Source: Actinomycetaceae bacterium
Lineage (GTDB): Bacteria > Actinomycetota > Actinomycetes > Actinomycetales > Actinomycetaceae
Reading direction: 5' to 3'
DNA length: 64,000 nucleotides
Assembly (NCBI GenBank): GCA_030540715.1
Contig: JAUNVQ010000015.1
Location: 1 to 64,000 of the forward strand
Shown here one piece after another: positions 43,585 through 53,324 of the stretch (position 1 is the stretch's first letter; each line of letters begins with the position of its first letter). The notes below the pieces were generated by a model, which searched no databases, was not told the DNA's origin, and saw only the letters and a list, made by a program, of their open reading frames with translations. The position numbers and the translations under genes were made by a program.

Positions 43585-43925
43585 GCTGGCAAATCCAAAG
43601 TCAATTCCCTCTCCTTCCTGCTTATTAACCATGGTATTGATATCCAATTGAATAAGCTATTCAGATGCTATTGGCCGCGCTGTCATGGTGCGACAGTTCC
43701 CACTTCGGAAGCGCTGTTCAATAAACATAAGTGAATTTTCCATCAGGCCAACTCGCCAACGGCGTATCCCAGTCTTAATAAATGAGATAGTAGCTTGTAT
43801 TGACCGCATGGAATACAACAAGAAAACACTATATTTTCTAAGGAAAATAAGACACAGGTTAAAGAAAAGTAAAAAACACTTGGTCAGAGTGGAAAAAACC
43901 CGCAGTTATCCTTTACTATTGGAGA
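43585..43925. other. A/T-rich intergenic region before the two-component system
   Basis: 341 bases with no convincing gene. A very basic 87-codon frame crosses its right part and the response regulator start but has no ribosome site. A -10 TACTAT at 43914-43919 lies six bases before the GTG of the response regulator, again a leaderless layout. Confidence 0.45.
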
Positions 43926-44600
43926 GTGACTACAGTTTTACTTGTTGAAGATGACCCAGCGATTTCAGAGCCTTTAACACGCGCTCTTACACGCGAAGGC
44001 TACGAGATTCGAGCCCATGGTACTGGCCGGGGAGCATTAAATGATCTTGTTGATGTTGACCTATTAGTTCTTGATCTGGGATTACCCGATATTGACGGAC
44101 TGGATATTATCCGTGAAATCCGTTCCCAAGGTTCAGATGTACCAATTTTAATTTTAACGGCACGAACTGATGAAGTTGATATCGTTGTTGGACTAGATAC
44201 TGGTGCAGACGAATATGTGACAAAGCCCTTCCGCCTAGCTGAATTATTGGCGCGTGTTCGTGCACTGCTTCGCCGCGAGGGTACCGATACCACCGACGAC
44301 TCGTTACAATGCCAAGATATTCGTGTCGATGTCAGCGCACATCGAGCCTTCCAGGGTGAACGAGAGCTTCACCTTACAGCCAAAGAATTTGAGTTACTAC
44401 GTATTTTGGTGCGAAGCGCAGGCAATGTGGTGCCACGTGATTTGATTATGCGTGAAGTCTGGGGCTCTGACCCGTCAAGTTCGACAAAAACACTGGACAT
44501 GCATATTTCGTGGCTGCGACGCAAACTAGGTGATGAAGCAAATCATCCGCGCTACATCACAACCGTACGCGGTATGGGATTCCGCTTTGAACGTGGCTAG
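43926..44600 (+). CDS. OmpR-family response regulator
   Basis: A 224-residue two-component regulator. The receiver domain (1-118) has the acidic pocket VEDD, phospho-acceptor Asp50 (LLVLDLGLPD), Thr78 and Lys100 (VTKPF). The winged-helix output domain (about 128-222) includes TAKEFELLRILVRSAGNVV and TTVRGMGFRFE. The GTG start sits six bases after TACTAT; GGAGA is too close to serve as a normal ribosome site. The partner histidine kinase follows after 32 bases. Target genes unknown. Confidence 0.93.
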   Translation: MTTVLLVEDDPAISEPLTRALTREGYEIRAHGTGRGALNDLVDVDLLVLDLGLPDIDGLDIIREIRSQGSDVPILILTARTDEVDIVVGLDTGADEYVTKPFRLAELLARVRALLRREGTDTTDDSLQCQDIRVDVSAHRAFQGERELHLTAKEFELLRILVRSAGNVVPRDLIMREVWGSDPSSSTKTLDMHISWLRRKLGDEANHPRYITTVRGMGFRFERG

Positions 44601-44632
44601 TGTCTTCACCTTGAAAGCATAGGAGGTTACCT

Positions 44633-45946
44633 GTGCGTAAACGAGCTTTGGTGATGGCTCTGAAATCTGTTGCCATGGCTGTTGCTATTCTTGGAGTACC
44701 TCTAGCAGTTGTAGGCCCAGCCTATGTATGGCAATCTACACTTGAAGAGCTCCAAGAAGAAGCGCACTCAATAGGGCGGATGTTGGATCGGGAATCCCCG
44801 ACACCCTCAAGAAAAGCTCTTGACTATTGGCTAGGTGCACAACGCGATTCAAAACAGATTCGAATTATTACCGTTGACGGTCAAACACTCGAAATTGGCG
44901 CACCGCAGTCTGCACCAACAATTGAACAAACTATTATTTCAACAAATGGGGCAACAGTTCATATTGAGGTATCAGCATGGACGATGATTTTTCATATTGT
45001 CCTTATCATCATCTTCGTTGCTGCAGGCTGTTGTGCGGCAGGTCTTGGAGCATGGGTGATAGCACGGCGTGAATCTCGTCGCCTTGCCGCACCGCTTATC
45101 TACCTTGCTGCCCAAGCCGAACAAGTGGGATCAGGTATGGTACAGCCGCAGTTAACGCCCTCGGGAATTGAAGAAATCGACCTGGTTCAAGAAGAACTCA
45201 TGCGAAGTAACCAGCGACTAGCTGGACGTATTGCCAAAGAAAGACAATTTGCGGCCGATGCATCGCATCAGCTACGAACTCCCATGACAGCGCTATCGAT
45301 GCGTATCGAAGAAATTCAGCTCATGAGCGAGGAACCTCATATTCAACATGAAGCTGAAGAATGTTTAGAGCAGGTGGACCGCTTGACCTCCATCATAGAT
45401 GCGCTACTGAGTGCTTCACGCAGGCGCGAACAGGAAACAACAACGCAGGCGATTTCTATTGAACAGGTTTTTGAACAGCAAAAAGAGGAATGGCAGTCAC
45501 ATTTTGATAAGGTAGGCCGCAACCTTGTATTTGATAATAAATTACATCGTGCGATTGTGGCAACACCTAGTTCGCTGTCGCAGGCACTTGCCACGTTGAT
45601 TGAAAACTCGTTGAAATATGGGGAAGGAACAGTCACGGTAAAAACTGGTGCCGAAACCTCTAAACGTTCGCTATTTATTGACGTTAGTGACCAAGGCCGC
45701 GGAATGACAGAAGAACAAGTTGATAAGGTGTTTCAACGTGGCTATTCAACACATGGGTCAACAGGGATTGGCCTGGCCCTAGCAAAAGACCTTATCGAGG
45801 CCGACGGGGGCTGGATTCGTGTAGAACAGGCAAGCCCCCCCATTTTTCGAATTGGGTTATCGGCAATTCCATCGTCAATGAAGCCAGAGAAAATGATCCC
45901 TAAAGGCAGTATAGTCAGTGTTGGGCGGCGCGGACGCAGTTTCTAA
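44633..45946 (+). CDS. Sensor histidine kinase
   Basis: A 437-residue membrane kinase paired with the preceding regulator. Transmembrane helix 1 (about 10-32), an extracytoplasmic sensor of about 85 residues, transmembrane helix 2 (about 117-143), a HAMP-like linker, then HisKA with FAADASHQLRTPMTAL (His212). The HATPase domain has ENSLKYG (N box), DQGRGM (G1) and GSTGIGLALAKDL (G2). The GTG start has a consensus AGGAGG. The C-terminus past the ATPase domain is basic. The signal sensed cannot be told. Confidence 0.93.
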   Translation: MRKRALVMALKSVAMAVAILGVPLAVVGPAYVWQSTLEELQEEAHSIGRMLDRESPTPSRKALDYWLGAQRDSKQIRIITVDGQTLEIGAPQSAPTIEQTIISTNGATVHIEVSAWTMIFHIVLIIIFVAAGCCAAGLGAWVIARRESRRLAAPLIYLAAQAEQVGSGMVQPQLTPSGIEEIDLVQEELMRSNQRLAGRIAKERQFAADASHQLRTPMTALSMRIEEIQLMSEEPHIQHEAEECLEQVDRLTSIIDALLSASRRREQETTTQAISIEQVFEQQKEEWQSHFDKVGRNLVFDNKLHRAIVATPSSLSQALATLIENSLKYGEGTVTVKTGAETSKRSLFIDVSDQGRGMTEEQVDKVFQRGYSTHGSTGIGLALAKDLIEADGGWIRVEQASPPIFRIGLSAIPSSMKPEKMIPKGSIVSVGRRGRSF

Positions 45947-46182
45947 CGCAGGTCATGACCGTTACCATGCAACAAAGGAACATCTGTACAGGCTACAAAG
46001 TAATCAATATGGAAGCAGGGCCACAACACGTACCTGTAGATAGATATCCTAAAGAAGTATAGACAGTCCGAAGAATCGGAGCATCGTGTAGCTACCACCA
46101 TCGTATGTTGCTAACTGTCTGTGCTTAGCTGTATTACAGACAACTCACTAAATGTAGTTGTGAAGGCTCAATGGGATGAACG

Positions 46183-46653
46183 TTAAGAAGTATGAAAGCT
46201 GTCGCCAGTGAAAACAAACCTGCGATAAAACACGTAGCGAAGAATCGTTCCAATAATCAGCCCAATAACATTGGCACTGATATTATCAGCCAATGGCGAG
46301 GTTAACCCCATCCAATAGTGTGATACTTGCAGACATACCAACGCAGGAAGCATGCCAAGGATATTGACAACAATAAAACTGACCAGTTCGCGTGTCAGAT
46401 GCCCTGTACGGCGTTGCCGAAAAGTCCATTGACGGTTAGCTACCCACGAAAACAGTGTGGCAACACTGACAGCAAAAACCTTTGCGGTAATAGGGAGGGA
46501 CCAAAAGACCGTGAAAAGCAAGATATTGAAAACCAACAAATCAACAATGTAATTGGCGCCACCAACGATACAAAAACGCAGGATCTCGATAAGCCGTTCC
46601 TTAGGGATGCTCCACGGCCCGATATGTACATGGTTAGGCAGTTGACTCTTCAC
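46183..46653 (-). CDS. GtrA-family membrane protein
   Basis: A 156-residue protein with four transmembrane segments, starting its domain with RFCIVGGANYIVDLLVFNIL and ending RYVFYRRFVFTG. GtrA proteins are thought to flip or present lipid-linked sugars for cell-surface glycosylation. The GTG start has GAGG nearby. It follows the RCC1 gene on the same strand after 54 bases, and lies near purK/purE, a linkage also recalled from mycobacteria (Rv3277-Rv3275c). Confidence 0.88.
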   Translation of the reverse strand: MKSQLPNHVHIGPWSIPKERLIEILRFCIVGGANYIVDLLVFNILLFTVFWSLPITAKVFAVSVATLFSWVANRQWTFRQRRTGHLTRELVSFIVVNILGMLPALVCLQVSHYWMGLTSPLADNISANVIGLIIGTILRYVFYRRFVFTGDSFHTS

Positions 46654-46707
46654 GTTCCTCAGCTTTCACCGCCAAAAATAGTATCAACCACCATTGTATC
46701 GGTTAGC

Positions 46708-48276
46708 CTACCATTGAGGAGGCACTGGCACCGATGTGGTGCGAAGCTGTGATGACACATCAGAAAACTCAACGCCATCACCTAGCTGACCACTTGACTG
46801 GTTGCCCCAACAATAGACTTGCCCTGCTGTTGTTAACAGACATGAATGAGCAGCCCCCATACGTAGTTGTGCCACAGTGCCGTAACGTGTGCCCAATGTG
46901 GTATCAGCTGGAACCGTACGATTATATGAACCAACTGGCCCAAGCTGGCTATATTTGCCCTGTCCCCAACATTTTAGGTGATTGGAGCCGTCAAGCGCGC
47001 AAGCATGATAGTAACCAGTGCTCAACTGGTAGACATTACTGAGGGAAGTGACACGCGTAGGAACTTTTGCCTCACTGTGTGAATTCGCCGCCAAATTTGC
47101 ACCAATCTGACCATTTGAATTCGAGCCCCAACAATCTACCGTACGTGAAGTTGTGATAGCACACGTATAGTCATAGCCAGAATGGACTGAAAGATAACGT
47201 CCATTACCGCTGACAAGTTGAGGTACCGGGTTAGCGGCATTTGATGCCTTTGTTTGAACCGAACCAAGTTGATGCAAATTATTTTGACCCCAGCAATAGG
47301 CCTGCCCCTTGTTAGTTACCGCACAGGTGTGGAAGGCCCCCGCAGAAATGGACTTCAATGGCGTTGTCAACGAAACACGTACTGCCTGTGCAAAAGGAAT
47401 ACCAGCTGTGCCATTACCTAACTGTCCCTTTTGTGAGCTGCCCCAACAGTAGGCTTGACCAGTTTGAGTAAGAGCACACGAATGGGAAGCCCCCGAGGTG
47501 ATCGCCGTAATATTTGTGGGAAGACCATTGACTCGGACAGGACGTGACGAAGACGTTACTGACGAATAACCTAGTTGGTTTTGTGAGTTATCCCCCCAAC
47601 AAAAAACGCGTCCATCATTACGCAACGCACACGACATCGTATTGCCCGCAGAAATGTGGGTGATATTGCTAAGTCCAGGAACAGTTTGGGGGCGAGCCAC
47701 AATTCTTTGAGAGGGCGAAGCACCCACTTGCCCTGAAACATTACGACCCCAACACTGCACAGTTTTTTGAGGAGTGACGACACAGGTTTGATAGTTAGCC
47801 GCAGCCATCGAGGAAGCATGACCACCACTCACAATTGGATTGGCAGGATCTGCAGGAGGAAGAACCTCTACCGTTGCCCGAGCATAGCGGGCTTTTCCTT
47901 CAACGGAAACACGCGCATTTACCGTATAAAATCCTGGCGTTGTTGAGCGAGGCAACTTCGCAGAGATCCCCTTCACCGTATTTGATTGATATTCAAGTTG
48001 AGAATAGGGAAGGGCAGATGATAGCGAAAAACTTGGCGCATTCTTTGAACTTGTTGTGACAGAAAACCAGATAGTACGAATTGGCTCGCCAGCATGAACA
48101 CGCTGAAACGAAACATTTGTCCAAAAAGATACCGAGATAGAGGCCCCGTAGGCACTTACCGCAGACAGGCCAAGAATACAGCTCAGAGTCGCCACAATGG
48201 CAACAATACGAAGATGGTGACGGCGAGTCAGATGTGAGCGTCCGACGAAACGAACGGAGGAAACAGAGTTGGGCAT
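46708..48276 (-). CDS. Secreted RCC1-repeat seven-bladed propeller protein
   Basis: A 522-residue exported protein. A basic N-region and hydrophobic core end near AYGA (about 45). Residues 46-142 look like an Ig-like beta domain. Then come seven RCC1 repeats, each with the pattern Cys-x9-Cys-Trp-Gly: Cys pairs 165/175, 216/226, 267/277, 318/328, 372/382, 426/436 and 479/489. Seven blades make a complete propeller, and the regular pairs suggest one disulfide per blade, suited to an extracellular place. There is no sorting signal or membrane anchor at the C-terminus. Binding partner unknown. gtrA follows on the same strand. Confidence 0.9.
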   Translation of the reverse strand: MPNSVSSVRFVGRSHLTRRHHLRIVAIVATLSCILGLSAVSAYGASISVSFWTNVSFQRVHAGEPIRTIWFSVTTSSKNAPSFSLSSALPYSQLEYQSNTVKGISAKLPRSTTPGFYTVNARVSVEGKARYARATVEVLPPADPANPIVSGGHASSMAAANYQTCVVTPQKTVQCWGRNVSGQVGASPSQRIVARPQTVPGLSNITHISAGNTMSCALRNDGRVFCWGDNSQNQLGYSSVTSSSRPVRVNGLPTNITAITSGASHSCALTQTGQAYCWGSSQKGQLGNGTAGIPFAQAVRVSLTTPLKSISAGAFHTCAVTNKGQAYCWGQNNLHQLGSVQTKASNAANPVPQLVSGNGRYLSVHSGYDYTCAITTSRTVDCWGSNSNGQIGANLAANSHSEAKVPTRVTSLSNVYQLSTGYYHACALDGSNHLKCWGQGKYSQLGPVGSYNRTVPADTTLGTRYGTVAQLRMGAAHSCLLTTAGQVYCWGNQSSGQLGDGVEFSDVSSQLRTTSVPVPPQW

Positions 48277-48411
48277 GGCGGGGTGTCTTTCACTGCGGTT
48301 ATGAACTCAATATGACATCTTCTAACCTATCGTGAATAAAGCGTAATCTCAATGTGTTCACCTAGTTCCGAAAGCTCGCACCAACCCCGCCGACCCGCAT
48401 AGGATAGAGAT

Positions 48412-49665
48412 ATGAAAGAGCCTCATATCGCAGTTATTGGCGGCGGACAGCTTGCCCGCATGATGCAAGAATCTGCAAGTGCCCTGGGTATTACCCTTCA
48501 TGCACTTGTTGAAACACCCGACTGCGCGACAGCGCAAGTAGTTGTCGACAGCATAGTTGGAACACCACAAGAACTTGAAAAAGTTGAAAAAATCTGTGCC
48601 AAAGCCGATGTATTAACATATGAACACGAACATATTCCCACACACGTGATGGAAACAATGGCACGCAAACTTCCAGTTCACCCAGGCCAAAACGCACTAC
48701 TTTATGCACAAGACAAAATTCAGATGCGCACGCGGCTTAGTGAAGCAGGTATTTCATGCCCTCGTTTTGCAGTAGTCACATCACCACAGCAACTACAGGA
48801 AAAGGGTGACGAACTTGGATGGCCACTGGTAGTAAAGACACCGCGTGGTGGTTATGACGGCCACGGAGTTGCCGTAGTAACACATGCCCACGATGTTGAC
48901 ACATGGTGGCGTGATCATGACACATTACTTGCCGAACAACATATCGCATTTACACGAGAAATAGCAGTGCTATTAGCACGAACGCCCTCTGGAGAAATTC
49001 GGCACTGGGACGTTGTGGAAACTCGACAAAAAAATGGGATGTGCGCCGAGGTCATCGCACCCGCACAAAACCTGGATCCCATGATGGCTCAAAAGGCTCA
49101 AGATACAGGTACACGCATCGCTGAAATACTTGATGTCACTGGTGTTCTGGCCGTTGAAATGTTTGTAATAGAACCAGATGATAACGATACGACCACTGCA
49201 CCCGCGCTCTATGTGAACGAACTAGCGATGCGCCCCCACAACTCGGGACACTGGACAATCGACGGGGCTGTGACAAATCAATTTGAACAGCATCTAAGAG
49301 CGGTGCTTGATATGCCACTGGGACAAACACAGGCTCGATCCGCAGTGACAGTCATGCTTAATCTGTTAGGAACACAGGAAGGTAGTGACCCACGCATCAA
49401 CTATCCTTTGGTCATGAAGCATTTTCCTTCGGTGAAGATACACTATTACGGCAAAGGGGTTCGTCCTAGCCGAAAAATAGGGCATATATGCCTGTCAGGT
49501 GACGATGTGCAGACTGTTTACGAGGAAGCACACCGTGCATTGAAAGCCCTGCAACAAGGGGTGAGTCCGCTGGGAGACGAGGCATTAGCGTCCTCTGAAA
49601 TTAATACTGAAACCCTAGCTAGTGGAGGATGCGGTCTACGCGAACAGTGTGAGGCTCAGCAATAG
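48412..49665 (+). CDS. purK: N5-carboxyaminoimidazole ribonucleotide synthase
   Basis: PurK uses ATP and bicarbonate to carboxylate AIR in purine synthesis. The 417-residue ATP-grasp protein starts IAVIGGGQLARMMQESA and shows YEHEHIP, QDKIQMRTRLSEAGI, VVKTPRGGYDGHGV, and NELAMRPHNSGHWTIDGAVTNQFEQH. ATG 48412 follows TAGGAT by six bases, which can be read either as a ribosome site or as a leaderless -10. purE follows after 135 bases. It is divergent from the RCC1 gene. Confidence 0.95.
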   Translation: MKEPHIAVIGGGQLARMMQESASALGITLHALVETPDCATAQVVVDSIVGTPQELEKVEKICAKADVLTYEHEHIPTHVMETMARKLPVHPGQNALLYAQDKIQMRTRLSEAGISCPRFAVVTSPQQLQEKGDELGWPLVVKTPRGGYDGHGVAVVTHAHDVDTWWRDHDTLLAEQHIAFTREIAVLLARTPSGEIRHWDVVETRQKNGMCAEVIAPAQNLDPMMAQKAQDTGTRIAEILDVTGVLAVEMFVIEPDDNDTTTAPALYVNELAMRPHNSGHWTIDGAVTNQFEQHLRAVLDMPLGQTQARSAVTVMLNLLGTQEGSDPRINYPLVMKHFPSVKIHYYGKGVRPSRKIGHICLSGDDVQTVYEEAHRALKALQQGVSPLGDEALASSEINTETLASGGCGLREQCEAQQ

Positions 49666-49800
49666 TACAGGCCATAAAGGGCACGCACGGTGGTACATGC
49701 GGCTCACCGATGGTAAGAGGCAGGCACAGGTGTGCAACCAGAAGTACGTCGTGGAGAAAGACCGGGTCAGAAAACACAGACAAAAAGAAAGAAGGAAACC

Positions 49801-50325
49801 ATGAGCGATACAACAGCCAACGTAGCGATCGTGATGGGATCAGATTCCGACTGGCCCGTCATGAAACAGGCAGCAGAAATACTTGATGAATTCTCGATTA
49901 AATACACGGCACAGGTAGTGTCGGCGCATCGTATGCCGCACGACATGATTGAGTTTGGAGCCGACGCGTACGAACGTGGAATACGTGTCATTATCGCAGG
50001 TGCAGGTGGTGCCGCACATTTGCCGGGAATGCTTGCATCAACAACTGTTGTTCCTGTGATAGGCGTTCCCGTTGCTCTCAAACACCTTGAAGGAATGGAC
50101 TCGCTGCTGTCCATTGTACAAATGCCAGCAGGTGTACCAGTAGCGACCGTGTCGATCAACGGAGCAAAAAATGCTGGATTACTGGCAGCACGTATGCTTG
50201 GCATTCCAGGGGATGACCGCGGGCACGATATTGCACAGAAAATGAAGAAATATCAGGAAGAGCTACGGGCAATAGCCATTGAAAAAGGCACACGTTTACA
50301 AGAACAAGTAGATAATAATAAGTAA
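49801..50325 (+). CDS. purE: N5-CAIR mutase
   Basis: PurE converts N5-CAIR to CAIR. The 174-residue class I protein has [39 protein letters not shown] and [15 protein letters not shown]. The ATG at 49801 has GAAGGA upstream; longer frames reaching 23 codons left are Lys/Arg-rich and not family-like. It acts right after PurK, and the two are encoded together. Confidence 0.96.
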   Translation: MSDTTANVAIVMGSDSDWPVMKQAAEILDEFSIKYTAQVVSAHRMPHDMIEFGADAYERGIRVIIAGAGGAAHLPGMLASTTVVPVIGVPVALKHLEGMDSLLSIVQMPAGVPVATVSINGAKNAGLLAARMLGIPGDDRGHDIAQKMKKYQEELRAIAIEKGTRLQEQVDNNK

Positions 50326-50370
50326 ACTATTTGGTAAGAGCAACTGGCACATCTATGTGAGGAGATAAAG

Positions 50371-51354
50371 ATGAGTATTTTGGTAGCCGGTGGGGCCGGA
50401 TATATTGGGGCGCACGTTGTTCACGATTTACTTGACCGCGGTGAAGAAGTTGTTGTGGTAGATGACCTTTCGTATGGGGATGCCTCGCGGATTCGTGATG
50501 CGAAACTTGTTGAACTTGATGTTGCTGCAGATGGGGCGCAGCGAGAACTCTTTAATACTATGGTTGACGAAGATGTGAGCGCCGTTATCCACTTCGCTGC
50601 ACGCAAACAGGTGGGCGAGTCCGTTGAAAAACCCATGTGGTACTACCAGCAAAATGTGGGTGGATTAGCAAATATGATGTCAGCAATGCGAGACGCAAAT
50701 GTAGGGAATATGATTTTTTCTTCCTCTGCGGCTGTCTACGGTATTCCACCCGTATCAGTAGTAGAAGAAGATATTGTGAAAACCCCTATCAACCCATATG
50801 GTGAAACAAAACTTATTGGTGAATGGATGATGGCCGATTGCGAACGCGCATTCGGTTTGCGCTGGATAGGACTACGATATTTCAACGTCGCAGGAGCCGG
50901 CAGTAACGACCTTGGCGACCCCGCTATTTTGAACCTTGTACCAATGGTATTGGACAAAGTGGAAAAGGGTGAGCCAGCAATGATATTCGGAACCGACTAC
51001 GACACCCCAGATGGCACGTGTGTCCGCGACTATATTCATGTATCCGACCTGGCAAATGCCCATATTGCGGCTCTTGATTATCTGACAAGTGGCAAAGAAA
51101 TGGAGTATCATACTTTTAACGTCGGCACAGGTAAAGGTACGTCCGTTCGAGAAATTGTTGATGGCCTCAAACAGGTGATAGGACGTGATTTTGCCGTTGA
51201 AGAACTTGACCGGCGAGCAGGGGATCCCCCACAACTTATTGGTGATGCCTCGCGGATAACTGAAGTCCTGGATTGGCATGCTCAATATGGTGTTGATGAG
51301 ATTCTGCAATCTGCATATTCAGCATGGCAGCAAGGACCGCGACCAATCGCATAA
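50371..51354 (+). CDS. galE: UDP-glucose 4-epimerase
   Basis: A 327-residue short-chain dehydrogenase-type epimerase interconverting UDP-glucose and UDP-galactose. N-terminal NAD motif VAGGAGYIGAHVVHDLL, substrate motif HFAARKQVGESVEKP, SSSAAVYG, catalytic Tyr/Lys in PYGETK, and RYFNVAGA. AGGAG lies seven bases before the ATG. It lies 45 bases after purE, possibly on the same transcript, and completes the Leloir pathway with galK elsewhere in the window. Confidence 0.95.
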   Translation: MSILVAGGAGYIGAHVVHDLLDRGEEVVVVDDLSYGDASRIRDAKLVELDVAADGAQRELFNTMVDEDVSAVIHFAARKQVGESVEKPMWYYQQNVGGLANMMSAMRDANVGNMIFSSSAAVYGIPPVSVVEEDIVKTPINPYGETKLIGEWMMADCERAFGLRWIGLRYFNVAGAGSNDLGDPAILNLVPMVLDKVEKGEPAMIFGTDYDTPDGTCVRDYIHVSDLANAHIAALDYLTSGKEMEYHTFNVGTGKGTSVREIVDGLKQVIGRDFAVEELDRRAGDPPQLIGDASRITEVLDWHAQYGVDEILQSAYSAWQQGPRPIA

Positions 51355-51660
51355 TGCGCACGTATGTGCCAGAGCCACTTCCACGTTGCATATCATTACT
51401 GAGCATGTGCAACGTGGAAGTACTTGATGCCAAAAGCATCAAAGCTGCCAACTGGGCGATATATGCTACATCGCGGTAAAGACACATGATTGACAGGCAA
51501 TCCTCCACAGTTCATGCTGATGACAATAGCCAGATACGCCCTCAACTATCATCCCACTCCGCACCGTAAAACTAGTGAAAAAAGACCGAAGTGGCGCCCT
51601 CTTTACGAAAAAAGATACAGACCATAGACAGCGAAGCGCCTCCACAAAGGAAGACGCATA
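51355..51660. other. Convergent intergenic region galE/LCP2
   Basis: 306 bases without a gene. The left part has the perfect inverted repeat at 51377-51421. On the minus strand the right part has a G/C-rich stretch (GGGCGCCACTTCGG) followed by a run of six T (read leftward near 51583), a possible but unproven terminator for the LCP operon. Confidence 0.45.
51377..51421. terminator. Perfect 14-bp hairpin after galE
   Basis: ACTTCCACGTTGCA (51377-51390) and TGCAACGTGGAAGT (51408-51421) are exact reverse complements with a 17-base loop. There is no T-run. It may act as a T-less terminator for galE or protect the 3' end. Confidence 0.55.
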
Positions 51661-53316
51661 CTAACTGCCAAGAGATCCGAATGACTCCTTTGTAAGCGTC
51701 CCATTATCCAATTGGGTCCAAAACGAATCAATCTTTGAAGGATCAAGCTGCACCATAGAACCATGGATACCATCGGTATAGTTAAGCGAAGAAATCGGTG
51801 GAGCTCCCGTCAGGTTTTCGCCAGAAGCCTTACGGTAGGCCAAAAGCATGCGACCAATCCCAACAACACCCGTATATTGATCGGCTGCTAAAGCCTTAGC
51901 GCCAGCATCGCCCACAGAAAGCTGGCGAGACGGCCACAACATCTGCGAAGGTGAGGTTGCCTTACCAACAACAGCCTGAATTACATTACGTTGACGTTGG
52001 GCTCGGCCAATATCACCCAACGGATCCTGGTTACGCATCCGTGAATAAGCCAATGCCTGCTGCCCATTAACATCATGACAACCAGGTTCCCACACCATAC
52101 CAGAATCAGCATCGTTTACCTTGCCGTCGTAGCAAAGATTGACTCCATCCAAAGCATCAACAACCTTTGTCACACCATCCATGGATACCTCCATGTAGTG
52201 ATCAACCTTGAGGCCCGTTAGATTTTCAACAGTCTCAACCAGCAGCTTTGGTCCACCGAAAGCAAAGGATGCATTGATTTTATTAAGACCGCGACCAGGA
52301 ATCTCCACAGCGCTATCGCGCGGCAGCGACACAACTGCTGCCTGACCATTAGCTGCCTTATGAACAAGCATAATCGAATCTGCGCGGCGACCCTGCGTAC
52401 CATCTTGAACAACAGCACTACCAGGGGTACGTTCATCCGAACCAGCAATCAGCCATGTCTCACCAGTGCCAGCCGCTCGTGACGACAATGCATCAACATG
52501 TTGAATCTTGGAGTTCACCGACCAGATCACATAAAGTGGCCAGATAATCGCTATCACAAAAAAGAAAAGAACAACTAGGGTTGTGACCCGAAAAAGACGT
52601 CGCCTGCGACGCGATGTCGAATGGCTGGGGCGGATAGCTGGTTGAGGGGAATGAACGGGGCCTTGGGGAATGGGGTGGCGTGTAGCCTGGGGAGAATGTT
52701 GGTGGGTGGGCTGGAGGCCACTAGACTGTCCATTACTATGAGCAGAGCGCATGCGGGGGGGAATACTTGGAGGAGTGTTTCCTGGATAGCGGTCTTGGGA
52801 TATACCAGTGCGACGTTGAGGTGGAATCGAAGGAGGTATTGAAACAGGTGAATTGCGTGAAGTAGGTCGAGCTGGTGCGGAAACATTGGGGCGGTTGGAC
52901 ATACCGGACGCCCCTTGCGGCTTCCCCAAAATTGAACGACGTTGTTGAGGAGAATAAGACGGCGGCTGTTGACCAGATGGACCAGCACTGAAGGAACGAT
53001 CATATTGATGGTTTACAGAACTGCTGGATACACCAGATGGGCGCTTAGCGCAACGTGTTGAAGCCGCTCCATTTCGCGAGGGCTGATAAGAATGTGGTGG
53101 AGATGGTGATGCTGAATTCGAAGAAGACAAGGCATTATATGACCAGGGTTCGGGTAAAGACCAGGAACTATTTCCTGATTGAGCAGTGCCACGCGAAGAA
53201 CCCTCAGAAGATTTCACTTTGCGATCCGTTCCCTCACGAAAGCCTAGTGGACGTTTTGGGCGGGGGCGCTTGCCAGAAGGTTGGAAACTTGGAGGATGTC
53301 CAGGAGTGTAATTCAT
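51661..53316 (-). CDS. LytR-CpsA-Psr (LCP) ligase with long disordered cytoplasmic N-terminus
   Basis: A 551-residue membrane protein. Residues 1-240 are disordered, rich in Pro, Ser, Arg and Gln, with repeated SIPPSIPPQRR-like elements. One transmembrane helix (about 243-268, VTTLVVLFFFVIAIIWPLYV) precedes the LCP domain (about 280-445: WLIAGSDERTPG, SLPRDSAVEIPG, KINASFAFGG, LAYSRMRNQDPLGDIGRAQRQ). LCP enzymes attach glycopolymers to peptidoglycan outside the membrane. The gene starts eight bases after the first LCP gene, with GAGG before the ATG, so it is cotranscribed with it. Confidence 0.9.
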   Translation of the reverse strand: MNYTPGHPPSFQPSGKRPRPKRPLGFREGTDRKVKSSEGSSRGTAQSGNSSWSLPEPWSYNALSSSNSASPSPPHSYQPSRNGAASTRCAKRPSGVSSSSVNHQYDRSFSAGPSGQQPPSYSPQQRRSILGKPQGASGMSNRPNVSAPARPTSRNSPVSIPPSIPPQRRTGISQDRYPGNTPPSIPPRMRSAHSNGQSSGLQPTHQHSPQATRHPIPQGPVHSPQPAIRPSHSTSRRRRRLFRVTTLVVLFFFVIAIIWPLYVIWSVNSKIQHVDALSSRAAGTGETWLIAGSDERTPGSAVVQDGTQGRRADSIMLVHKAANGQAAVVSLPRDSAVEIPGRGLNKINASFAFGGPKLLVETVENLTGLKVDHYMEVSMDGVTKVVDALDGVNLCYDGKVNDADSGMVWEPGCHDVNGQQALAYSRMRNQDPLGDIGRAQRQRNVIQAVVGKATSPSQMLWPSRQLSVGDAGAKALAADQYTGVVGIGRMLLAYRKASGENLTGAPPISSLNYTDGIHGSMVQLDPSKIDSFWTQLDNGTLTKESFGSLGS

Positions 53317-53324
53317 TGGTACCT

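Noticed and set aside
43685-43948. Very basic 87-codon frame before the response regulator
   Set aside because: No ribosome site, overlaps the response regulator start, A/T-driven Lys/Arg content.
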